Shown here piece after piece: positions 38,008-44,573 of a stretch of 64,000 bases of DNA (the stretch's first letter is position 1; each line of letters begins with the position of its first letter). The position numbers and the translations under genes were made by a program. This DNA is from Thomasclavelia cocleata (GTDB taxonomy: Bacteria > Bacillota_I > Bacilli_A > Erysipelotrichales > Coprobacillaceae). The DNA is taken from assembly GCF_900102365.1 (NCBI RefSeq), contig NZ_FOIN01000009.1:16137-80136 (forward strand), read 5' to 3'. Under the pieces are notes generated by a model, which searched no databases, had not been told where the DNA came from, and saw only the letters and a list, made by a program, of their open reading frames with translations.

Positions 38008-38652
38008 ATGTGGTTATATTCGGATATTCAAAGAGCCAACGATATTATCGTTGTTGTATTGCTTGCAAAGGCTGGCGAAAAGCACTTTAAGCCAGAACAG
38101 CGTGTAAAACTTATCAATCCAAAGATTATCAAAAAGAGTAAACTTGTGGATATGCGTTTAGAAGAAATTATTGATAAGGAAACCTACGAAAGAAAATATC
38201 CCGATTTAGTAAGCAAACAAGAACAGCTTGTCGAAGAAAGAAAAAAATTACAAGAAACTTCTGATAATGAGAAAGACATCAAAAAACGTCTGAAAGAGTT
38301 TAAGAAAACTCTGGAACAGAATGAAGTTCTTGATAAATTTGACCGCTATGTGTTTGAAAGTATTGTTGAAAAAGTAATTGTAGGTGGACTTGATGAAAAT
38401 GGAAATGTTGACCCTGCACAGTTAACGTTTGTTTATAAAACGGACTTGAAGAATAGTGTAGATGGTGCTAAATTTAAACCACAAAGAAAAAATGCAAGAG
38501 GACGACATAGGACTGCTGAATTGTGTTCACATGACAGCAACGAGGTTGGTAAAATGTGTTCTGATAGTAGTAACGACACATGTGGAGACGGTTGTAATGC
38601 TTTCACACAAAAAACAAATGCAATTAAACAAGTTGTAAATAAGAAATCATAA
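38008..38652 (+). pseudogene. Chimera: DUF961 fragment fused in frame to serine-recombinase C-terminus
   Basis: 214 codons without a visible ribosome site. Residues about 1-38 (LYSDIQRANDI..AGEKHFKPEQRVKLINPKI) belong to the second DUF961 protein (Orf22-like). From IKKSKLVDMRLEEIIDKETYE onward the sequence is the coiled-coil and C-terminal part of a large serine recombinase (TndX/Tn4451 class), with VIVGGLDENGNVDPAQLTF and a basic/Cys-rich tail. The resolvase catalytic and zinc domains are missing. This is best explained by a deletion joining two element genes in frame; any product is unlikely to recombine DNA. Confidence 0.75.
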
Positions 38653-38668
38653 TATGATTTAAGACTGA

Positions 38669-38695
38669 GAGATAGCAAAAATGTTATCTCCTTTT
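38669..38695 (+). terminator. Terminator after the chimeric frame
   Basis: GAGATAGC-AAAAAT-GTTATCTC with C-TTTT behind. Confidence 0.55.
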
Positions 38696-38743
38696 CATTG
38701 TTTTCAAGCTAGGCTAAGAAGGGAGTTAGTAAACTTTCATAAT

Positions 38744-39078
38744 TTAAACATCATCTTTATTAGAAGTCCTATCAAGTAGCAAAGAATGAATTTGCCATAT
38801 TTCTTTTGATAGATGTTCTATTTGATTTTTTAGATCTTTGATATCGTCGTTATAAATAACGCTAGTAGAATTTACACACTTAGCTATCTGATTAACACTA
38901 TTTGTATATCTTGCAAGTGGACCTTGTATTTTTTTAAGGTTGTAAATTTACAACATAAATATCTGATTCAGATACAACTTTTCTTAAAAAATAGTTCATA
39001 GTTTTACAACGTGTCATCTTCATTTTCTTCTTGTGTTAGTTTAATTTCAAGTCGTTCATTTTGTACTTTATTTGTCAT
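38744..39078 (-). pseudogene. mobC: Frameshifted mobC (plasmid/element mobilisation protein)
   Basis: A minus-strand gene with a perfect AGGAGG site, starting MTNKVQNERLEIKLTQEE. It then changes frame to give CKTMNYFLRKVVSESDIYVVNLQP and, after a second shift at an A-run, LKKIQGPLARYTNSVNQIAK, DDIKDLKNQIEHLSKEIW and IHSLLLDRT. In order these are the ribbon-helix-helix start, core and C-terminal helix of MobC accessory proteins, which help relaxases at oriT. Two frameshifts disable it. The relaxase gene expected after it is gone. Confidence 0.8.
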
Positions 39079-39133
39079 GGTTAAAGCCTCCTTTGAAAGT
39101 ATTTTTGGTCTCCCTAACAAATTTAAAATTAAT

Positions 39134-39164
39134 AAAAAAGAAGCAGTTTCATACCACTGGCTTC
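39134..39164 (-). terminator. Minus-strand terminator ahead of mobC remnant
   Basis: On the minus strand GAAGCCAGT pairs with ACTGCTTC and is followed by T6. It ends whatever is transcribed from about 39.3 kb leftward. Confidence 0.6.
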
Positions 39165-39167
39165 ATG

Positions 39168-39311
39168 CTAAATTACTACCCTTTGTTTCAATGCTTCATG
39201 TACTGCTTTATTGATTGTAAAGTTCAGTGTTGGCAGTCCCGCCATTATTAATATCACATAGTTTTTTGAATCATAATAGTCAAGCTGGCAATTTACAGAA
39301 CTATACATCAT
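39168..39311 (-). CDS. Possible 47-residue element ORF or fragment, unknown
   Basis: Open frame on the minus strand ending a few bases before a T-tailed hairpin. It contains YYDSKNYVILIM and then LPTLNFTINKAVHEALKQRVV. No good ribosome site is seen, so it may be the tail of a lost element gene. I do not recognise it. Confidence 0.25.
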   Translation of the reverse strand: MMYSSVNCQLDYYDSKNYVILIMAGLPTLNFTINKAVHEALKQRVVI

Positions 39312-39415
39312 AAGGACGCCGAAAAAATAAAATAGAAGTTTAGATTTTTATTGTAACTTATATATGGAAACGATATAATTAGTCAAAAAGAACTGTTTTT
39401 AGCCATGTAAAATCA

Positions 39416-39455
39416 TTTTGACAAGAAAAAAAGGCAATGTCAAAGGCTTTTGACA
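39416..39455. promoter_or_regulatory. Operator with three TTTGACA half-sites plus promoter -35
   Basis: TGTCAAA-GGCT-TTTGACA (39438-39455) is a perfect 7-bp inverted repeat whose right arm includes the -35 TTGACA (39450-39455). A further TTTTGACA lies at 39416-39423. The -10 is TATATA at 39473-39478 (17-bp spacer). Good candidate for autorepression by the XRE protein encoded next. Confidence 0.65.
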
Positions 39456-39499
39456 GACAAATAATATATATTTATATACAATAAAGGGGAAGATTCAAG

Positions 39500-40087
39500 A
39501 TGGATATTGGATTACAAATCAAGAAATTTAGAGAACAACAAAAGATTTCTCAAGAAGAACTGGCTTTTAAAATATTTGTTTCAAGACAAACCATTTCAAA
39601 TTGGGAAACAAATAAAAGTTGTCCAGATGTTAAAAGTTTAATTGCTTTATCTAATATCTTCAATGTATCTTTAGATAATTTTATAAAAGAAGATATAAAG
39701 GAGATGAGGGAAATTGTAGAAAAAACAACAATTAAAAAGTTTAATGTGATGAGTTTTGTTTTTCTGGTTGAATTGATAATTGTAACCATAAGTGCTTATC
39801 CTTTATTTAGTGTTGATGGGTATACTGGAATTATTATTTGGCTATGCTTGTTTACTGTAGCACTATATACAGCAAGTAAGATTGAAAGATTTAAAAAGAA
39901 GTATGATATTCAAACATATAAAGAAATTCTGGCATTTATTGACGGAAAACAATTAACTTATGATGAAACACAACAAGAAATAGGAAAAAGAAATTATCAA
40001 AAAATCATATTTGCACTTTTAGCAGGTGTAATCGCACTTATTGTATGTATAATTGTAATTTTTATTTGCCAATATTTAATAAATTAA
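39500..40087 (+). CDS. XRE-family regulator with membrane C-terminus
   Basis: 195 residues. A Cro/CI helix-turn-helix (about 1-65, ISQEELAFKIFVSRQTISNWE) is joined to a C-terminal half with hydrophobic segments at about 83-101, 105-122 and 170-192, so the DNA-binding domain is tethered to the membrane. Such regulators are common in Firmicutes and may sense membrane stress or peptides. Preceded by a promoter with overlapping inverted repeats, followed after 12 bases by a tiny membrane peptide gene. Probably cargo in the element region; it looks intact. Confidence 0.8.
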   Translation: MDIGLQIKKFREQQKISQEELAFKIFVSRQTISNWETNKSCPDVKSLIALSNIFNVSLDNFIKEDIKEMREIVEKTTIKKFNVMSFVFLVELIIVTISAYPLFSVDGYTGIIIWLCLFTVALYTASKIERFKKKYDIQTYKEILAFIDGKQLTYDETQQEIGKRNYQKIIFALLAGVIALIVCIIVIFICQYLIN

Positions 40088-40099
40088 GGAGGAAGAAAT

Positions 40100-40204
40100 A
40101 TGGAGTTTTGGATTATAATGATAGTTTTTATAGCTATGGGCGGAACTTGTTCATTAACAGGTACATGGTGGGATAGAAAGAAGGAAAAAGAAGATAAGAA
40201 ATAA
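40100..40204 (+). CDS. Small membrane peptide, 34 residues, partner of the XRE gene
   Basis: AAGGAGG is 6-7 bases ahead of the ATG, and the gene lies 12 bases after the XRE stop. The product is one hydrophobic helix (MEFWIIMIVFIAMGG, then CSLTGTWW) with a highly charged tail of Asp, Arg, Glu and Lys. Likely an inner-membrane micro-protein that could modulate the membrane-bound XRE regulator; function not known. Confidence 0.65.
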   Translation: MEFWIIMIVFIAMGGTCSLTGTWWDRKKEKEDKK

Positions 40205-40511
40205 TAAAATTTACATTTTATTGTTGATTAATTATAATAATGTAATTACAATGAAAAACGCATTTATGAAAGGATCAAAAATGTTTAATTCATTTCACTA
40301 AATGTTCAACTGGTGTAGAAGATATGACAAAAGAGATTGAAAAAACAGCTGAAGAAATGTTAAAAAAGCACCAATGAATTGGTCACTATGCCAATGGTTA
40401 GGACTGATAAAGCAATTTTAGTCTTTAAGCTGTAATCTAATAAACTCATGTTCTACATACAAAAAAGTAGTTAGTCTGTATTAATGACTCAATGTCGTAA
40501 ATTTAACATTA

Positions 40512-40562
40512 AAAAAGGATATAATCTGTATTTGTTGATATACAATATATCCTTTTTCTTTT
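40512..40562 (+). terminator. Terminator-like hairpin
   Basis: AAAAAGGATATA pairs with TATATCCTTTTT across a 22-base loop that can itself pair; T-rich tail. Suits the end of the XRE/peptide transcript or lost genes. Confidence 0.6.
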
Positions 40563-40687
40563 TATTTTATTGATAAATCGTAAAATATGTAAAAAAAGCT
40601 CATAAATATCCCAATAATATTTCGTTTTCTCTTAACTAATACCATTGTATAAAATACAATGTTTTTTACTGATCTGTAAAGTAGATC

Positions 40688-40919
40688 AAGGGAAAGAATC
40701 GTCTGTTTTCTCCTTGTGGTTTAAATTGCGAGCTATGTCCTATGTTTTTAGGATAATATTGTAGTGATTGTGATAATGGTAATCAATTCAGCAAAATTGC
40801 TAAGTATAGTTTTGAGCATGGGAAAATCAAATATTGATAAATTCACCTTTTTTATTACACATAAATATCAAAAATTAGATTTAGAAAGAGGGCAAACTAT
40901 AGGTATTGAACAACACTAA
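40688..40919 (+). pseudogene. Decayed DUF3795 (Cys-rich) gene
   Basis: The frame reads RLFSPCGLNCELCPMFLG, then TAA, then YCSDCDNGNQFSKIAKYSFEHGKIKY and TGA. After a frameshift it resumes with IDKFTFFITHKYQKLDLERG and IGIEQH before another stop. These blocks, in order, are the hallmark of DUF3795 proteins (CGLNCELCPM, C-x2-C, IGIEQ), with the central CxECxxxPCEKY segment missing. Multiple stops make it non-functional. Confidence 0.7.
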
Positions 40920-41173
40920 AAAGTGGTAGTAAATCTGGGAATTTGTATAGAAGATCATGGATGCGTCAACAAATAGAAATGTGCTAGTCGAATCAAAAAA
41001 AGTCCTATGACAATATAGCTATAAGACATATTTGAATTGCATATTAGATTTTTAAAAATAACTTAAAATGTAAGAAAAAGCAAAGCTTAGAAATAATAAG
41101 GATTAATTACGAAATATTTTGAATAAGATATTTAAAAATAGTAAAAATATAATCATACTTAAATTAAAAATTA
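40920..41173. other. AT-rich stretch without a gene
   Basis: No reading frame, RNA gene or strong repeat seen. It may contain the rest of the DUF3795 remnant in unrecognisable form, and it marks the uncertain right edge of the element debris. Confidence 0.4.
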
Positions 41174-41207
41174 TGATATAATTTTATATTAGGTAATGGC
41201 CTAATAT
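41174..41207 (+). promoter_or_regulatory. Extended -10 promoter with hairpin/operator at +1
   Basis: TG-A-TATAAT (-10 at 41177-41182) is followed by ATATTAGG-TAATGG-CCTAATAT (41186-41207), a perfect 8-bp inverted repeat covering the expected transcription start. Confidence 0.55.
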
Positions 41208-41232
41208 TTTTATGTATAAGGAGGATATTGAA

Positions 41233-42135
41233 ATGTATGATATGATTATTATTGGTGCAGGACCAGCAGGTATTAGTGCAGCTATTTATGGCAAAAGCAG
41301 AGGAAAAAAAGTTTTGGTCTTAGAAAAAAATCAGGTTGGTGGTTTGATAGGAACAGTATCTACAGTTACTCACTATACAGCAATTGTGCAAGAAGAATCT
41401 GGTATTACATTTGCTAAAAGGATGAAAGAGCAGGCACTTAGTGCTGGGGTGGAGATTCGTTATGAAAATGTCATAGAAACAAAACTTTCAGGTAAAATAA
41501 AAAAAGTCATTACAGATAAAGAAACTTATGAATCTAAAACTCTAGTTTTAGCAAATGGTGGTTCTGGTCGTATGTTAGGTATTCCTGGAGAAAATTTGAA
41601 AGGTGTTAGATTAAATGCCCCAAAAGATGGCTTGAATTATAAAGATAAGAATGTTTATGTAATTGGTGGAGCAGATGGGGCAGTAAAGGAAGCACTTTAT
41701 TTAGCCAAGATAGCAGGAAAAGTAACAATCGTATGTGTGGAGGATGAGCTTGCATGTATACAGGAATTTAAGGATAAAGCTGCTGCTTATGATAATATTG
41801 AAATCATGCCACATTCAAGTCTTACGGCAATATATGGTAACAAAACGGTAGAAGAACTTGAATTTACAGATAATAAAACTGGAATGAAGCAGATTGTAAA
41901 AGATACAGAGTGTGGAATATTTATATATGCAGGGATTGTTCCAAATACACAAATGTACACAGAACTAAAATTAGATAATGGTTATATTCCAGTTGCTGAT
42001 TGTATGCAAACAGAAATCCCTGGAGTATTTGCAGCTGGAGATATTTGTGTAAAAAAGGTTAGACAGGTAGCTACAGCAGTTGCTGATGGAGCAATTGCAG
42101 GTATTCATGCAGCTGCAGTGTGTGATATTGATTAA
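41233..42135 (+). CDS. Thioredoxin-reductase-like flavoprotein lacking the CxxC
   Basis: 300 residues with the TrxR fold: FAD loop IIGAGPAGISAA at the N-terminus, NAD(P)H loop VIGGADGAVKEA and the closing FAD motif GVFAAGDIC. The segment aligned with the redox-active CATC of TrxR reads NAPK (GVRLNAPKDG), so it cannot pass electrons to thioredoxin through a disulfide. Possibly a ferredoxin/flavodoxin reductase-like or other NAD(P)H oxidase. ATG 41233 follows AAGGAGG. It has an inverted repeat over its transcription start. Confidence 0.82.
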   Translation: MYDMIIIGAGPAGISAAIYGKSRGKKVLVLEKNQVGGLIGTVSTVTHYTAIVQEESGITFAKRMKEQALSAGVEIRYENVIETKLSGKIKKVITDKETYESKTLVLANGGSGRMLGIPGENLKGVRLNAPKDGLNYKDKNVYVIGGADGAVKEALYLAKIAGKVTIVCVEDELACIQEFKDKAAAYDNIEIMPHSSLTAIYGNKTVEELEFTDNKTGMKQIVKDTECGIFIYAGIVPNTQMYTELKLDNGYIPVADCMQTEIPGVFAAGDICVKKVRQVATAVADGAIAGIHAAAVCDID

Positions 42136-42147
42136 ATCTATAGTATG

Positions 42148-42182
42148 TACCTAGAAGGGTTAATACCTTCTAGGTATTTTTC
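42148..42182 (+). terminator. Terminator after the flavoprotein gene
   Basis: TACCTAGAAGG-GTTAATA-CCTTCTAGGTA with T-rich tail; perfect 11-bp stem. Confidence 0.88.
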
Positions 42183-42418
42183 TTTAAATGAGTTTTTTAG
42201 AATTGATACCTGTTTACTGGAAAGTATTAATTAGATATTTTTGAACTAGATAATTATTAGTTGAAGTTTTTATAATTATTCTTTTCAAGAAAAAAATATT
42301 AAGTTATACTATGCGTGTAATGTTCTTTTCCACTTATTATCCCAATAATATAATAAAAGGGCTTTACATTGTCGATTGGTTTTATCCAGGTTTTTAGTCG
42401 ACTTTTTTAATATTTAAG
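42183..42418. other. Intergenic region before the LytTR regulator
   Basis: About 240 bases, no gene. It contains spaced GTCGA and TCGAC arms near 42370-42402, but I cannot assign a clear operator, and the AAAAGCG repeats seen downstream of the regulator are not present here. Confidence 0.4.
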
Positions 42419-42432
42419 AAAGGAGGCAAAAA

Positions 42433-43107
42433 ATGATTGCGATAATTGATGATGATCTCTTATTTGCGAGTATTTTAAAAGAGAAGTTATTGCAATACAA
42501 TAAAGATTATAATATAAAGATATTATCCTATTTTGATGAAGAATTTCTAGATAATAATGATATAAAAATACTATTCCTTGATATTGAATTAGGAGATCAA
42601 GATGGTATAGAGTTAGCAAGCAGATACCGTGAAAAAGGACATGATAAGGTTGAAATAGTTTTTGTTTCTATACATAATGGACTAGTATTTCATTCTATGG
42701 TGGCATACCCTCGCTATTTTGTAAGAAAGTTAAATCTTGATCAGGATTTAGATGAATGTATGCATGTAATTAGAAATAGGAATAGAAGGAAAAATGCTAA
42801 GATTTTAGTAAATGATGAAATGATTATGATAACAGATATATTGTTTATAAAGTCTAAAGGAAACTATGTTTATTATACTTTGCTTAATAGAGAAATAATT
42901 AAACAAAGGACAAAAATTTCTATAGTAGAAGAGGTATTAAAAGAATATAACTTTGTTAGGTGTCATCTATCGTATTTAATAAATGTTGCTTATATAGAAA
43001 GTGTTGGAAAAGACTTTATTGTTTTAAAAAACAGTTTTCATATTTCTGTAAGTAAATCAAGGTTTAATGAAGTTTTAAATGCTTACCGGCAATATCGGTT
43101 TCAATAA
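42433..43107 (+). CDS. LytTR-family response regulator (AgrA/ComE-like), orphan
   Basis: 224 residues: receiver domain with phospho-acceptor Asp50 (ILFLDIELGDQDG) and acidic pocket IIDDD, followed by a LytTR DNA-binding domain (about 125-220; IKSKGNYVYY, VRCHLSYLINVAYI). Such regulators usually pair with a membrane histidine kinase sensing a peptide, yet none is adjacent. Strong AAAGGAGG site. Immediately after the gene lies a pair of direct repeats before a promoter, likely its own binding site. Confidence 0.9.
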   Translation: MIAIIDDDLLFASILKEKLLQYNKDYNIKILSYFDEEFLDNNDIKILFLDIELGDQDGIELASRYREKGHDKVEIVFVSIHNGLVFHSMVAYPRYFVRKLNLDQDLDECMHVIRNRNRRKNAKILVNDEMIMITDILFIKSKGNYVYYTLLNREIIKQRTKISIVEEVLKEYNFVRCHLSYLINVAYIESVGKDFIVLKNSFHISVSKSRFNEVLNAYRQYRFQ

Positions 43108-43112
43108 ATATA

Positions 43113-43159
43113 AAAAGCGCCCCTAAAAATATAAAAGCGTCCCACATTATCTATATAAT
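43113..43159 (+). promoter_or_regulatory. Probable LytTR binding site and promoter of the 71-residue gene
   Basis: Direct repeats AAAAGCGCCCC (43113-43123) and AAAAGCGTCCC (43133-43143), start to start 20 bp, about two helical turns as for LytTR sites. TATAAT follows at 43154-43159; no consensus -35 exists, as expected for an activator-dependent promoter. Confidence 0.65.
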
Positions 43160-43224
43160 AGATTTTATAATTGTTAGAATGTATTCATAGACAATATAGA
43201 CAAAATTATTAAGGGGTAAAAATT

Positions 43225-43440
43225 ATGAATGAGAAAATATTAAAAATGGGTAAAGATGAAAAAGAAGGGAATGATAGAAAAAGGATGATAAACACTATTA
43301 TAAATATATTGAATATTGTTGATAATAATGATTTAGAATATATTTATATTATAGTTATTAGTAGGCTGTTACGAGTTGAATCTGATTTTGATAAAGGATA
43401 TATATTAGCATTGCTACAAAGTAATAAAATAAATCAATAG
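43225..43440 (+). CDS. Unknown 71-residue protein, likely LytTR target
   Basis: A short, charged protein with a highly basic/acidic N-terminal third (KMGKDEKEGNDRKRM) and an amphipathic Ile-rich middle (INTIINILNIVDNNDLEYIYIIVISRLLRV). No signal peptide, double-Gly leader or Cys pattern, so it does not look like a typical bacteriocin or autoinducer precursor. AAGGGG lies before the ATG. It has a LytTR-type promoter and its own terminator. I do not recognise the family. Confidence 0.6.
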   Translation: MNEKILKMGKDEKEGNDRKRMINTIINILNIVDNNDLEYIYIIVISRLLRVESDFDKGYILALLQSNKINQ

Positions 43441-43470
43441 ACCACTGTTAAATAAGCAGTGGTCTATTAG
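43436..43470. terminator. Bidirectional terminator
   Basis: AATAGACCACTG pairs with CAGTGGTCTATT; shared by the 71-residue gene and the convergent XRE gene. Confidence 0.85.
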
Positions 43471-44013
43471 TTAAAAATCAATATTTATTTTATTATCTCT
43501 CAAATCTAGCATAGCACTTATAAAACCTAATACAAATTCAATTGATATATTTAAAGTTTTTAAAATATTATCAATTTTATCAATATCTAGCATATCATTA
43601 TAACTTTCAAACCTTAAATATTCATCAATATCAATATTTGATAAATCAGATACCATTTTTTCTGTCCAATCAAATTGGATTCTCTTATGTTTACATAATC
43701 GTACTAAACTTTTATATGCCAATTCAGATTCAGTATCAATTATTTTTTTTAGTGTTTCTAAATTAAAGGGTTGAGATTCTTTTTTTCTATTATTTATTTC
43801 AGAATCTAATCCCATTAAGGCAGAAGGGTTAGTATTTAGAGCATTTGCTATTAGCGTTATTTTTGATATCGGTAAATCAACTTCTCCGTTTTCGATTTTT
43901 GCTATTGAAGATCTAGAAGTGTAGCCGGTTTTTTTTGCTAATTCTTGTTGTGACATCCCTAAATTTTTTCTTAAATTTCTAATTTGTAAATATAACGGAT
44001 CCAAATTTATCAC
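43471..44013 (-). CDS. XRE-family transcriptional regulator
   Basis: 180 residues. N-terminal Cro/CI helix-turn-helix (about 8-65; MSQQELAKKTGYTSRSSIAKIENG), then a helical domain with no recognised peptidase or sensor motif. Divergent from the mini zinc-ribbon gene, with an inverted repeat in the shared promoter region, which suggests it represses that gene and itself. Confidence 0.8.
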   Translation of the reverse strand: MINLDPLYLQIRNLRKNLGMSQQELAKKTGYTSRSSIAKIENGEVDLPISKITLIANALNTNPSALMGLDSEINNRKKESQPFNLETLKKIIDTESELAYKSLVRLCKHKRIQFDWTEKMVSDLSNIDIDEYLRFESYNDMLDIDKIDNILKTLNISIEFVLGFISAMLDLRDNKINIDF

Positions 44014-44113
44014 CTCAATAGAATAGTAACATTAAGTATAATTAAATTCAACAAATATTTACATATAGATATTTCTATGTTGACTAAAATTCACTAAAAT
44101 GATATTTTATATA

Positions 44114-44141
44114 ATATAAGTGAATTATATTCAACTTATAT
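44114..44141. promoter_or_regulatory. Candidate XRE operator in a divergent promoter region
   Basis: ATATAAGT and ACTTATAT form an 8-bp inverted repeat with a 12-base centre; related TTCAAC/TTCACT half-sites recur in 44048-44133. Confidence 0.5.
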
Positions 44142-44175
44142 AAACTATTAGAATATTTAAGAGGTAGTTATTAAG

Positions 44176-44334
44176 ATGTCAATGGAAGAGGAAAATAATT
44201 TCATAATAATTGAAAATACTAGAGAGGATATACAAAAATGTGATGATTGCTGTAACGAGTCGTCAAGTTTAATTGAAACAGAAATTGGGTATTTATGTCC
44301 CAAATGTTTTAATGATTTTATAGAAAGAGGATAG
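44176..44334 (+). CDS. Mini zinc-ribbon protein, 52 residues
   Basis: An acidic N-terminus (MSMEEENNFIIIENTRED) is followed by C-x2-CC in QKCDDCCNES and C-x2-C in YLCPKCFNDF, a two-knuckle arrangement that would bind one zinc. GAGGT is about 10 bases ahead of the ATG. Such treble-clef mini-proteins often act as adaptors or regulators; role unknown. Confidence 0.5.
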   Translation: MSMEEENNFIIIENTREDIQKCDDCCNESSSLIETEIGYLCPKCFNDFIERG

Positions 44335-44552
44335 AAGTATTTAAAGTAAGTATGAATTTGTATTTAGGCGATAGTAGAAAAGGTACTAGATTACATTGAA
44401 AGGAGTTTGCAGGATAAATAATTAGATTTAGAAATTATATTTATTATGTTAGATGATTAAATTAGGATTGCTGGTTTATGAAAAAAATATGATTGAATGA
44501 TAAAGTTGTTTGGAGTCAATTTTGATTAAATAAATATTTTTATTTACACATA

Positions 44553-44573
44553 AAAAAGCGCAATGCGCTTTTT
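44553..44573. terminator. Bidirectional terminator
   Basis: AAAAAGCGC-AAT-GCGCTTTTT perfect stem, A/T runs on both sides; it ends the CobW pair on the minus strand. Confidence 0.88.

Larger units (their letters stand above)
36621..40919 (+). mobile_element. Decayed integrative element(s) at the rumA-type hotspot
   Basis: About 4.3 kb of broken conjugative or mobilisable element genes directly behind the rRNA methyltransferase. Recognisable pieces: a thioester/Cna-type surface protein remnant, Tn916-like DUF961 gene, a DUF961/large serine recombinase chimera, a MobC remnant and a DUF3795 remnant. Parts of 36.8-38.6 kb are visibly more GC-rich and use different codons from the flanks. Relaxase, FtsK/VirB genes and a complete recombinase are absent, so it cannot move by itself. 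Right boundary uncertain; I saw no clear repeat of the methyltransferase 3' end. Confidence 0.75.

Noticed and set aside
39011..39214. 67-residue plus-strand frame in the element region
   Set aside because: Antisense to the mobC remnant; no ribosome site or sensible protein.
40320..40376. Short frame ending MTKEIEKTAEEMLKKHQ
   Set aside because: Only 17-26 codons, no ribosome site; perhaps the tail of a lost gene but not assignable.
40381..40450. Possible tRNA-like sequence with GGTTAGGAC
   Set aside because: No acceptor stem, no T-loop GTTC at the right distance; not a tRNA.
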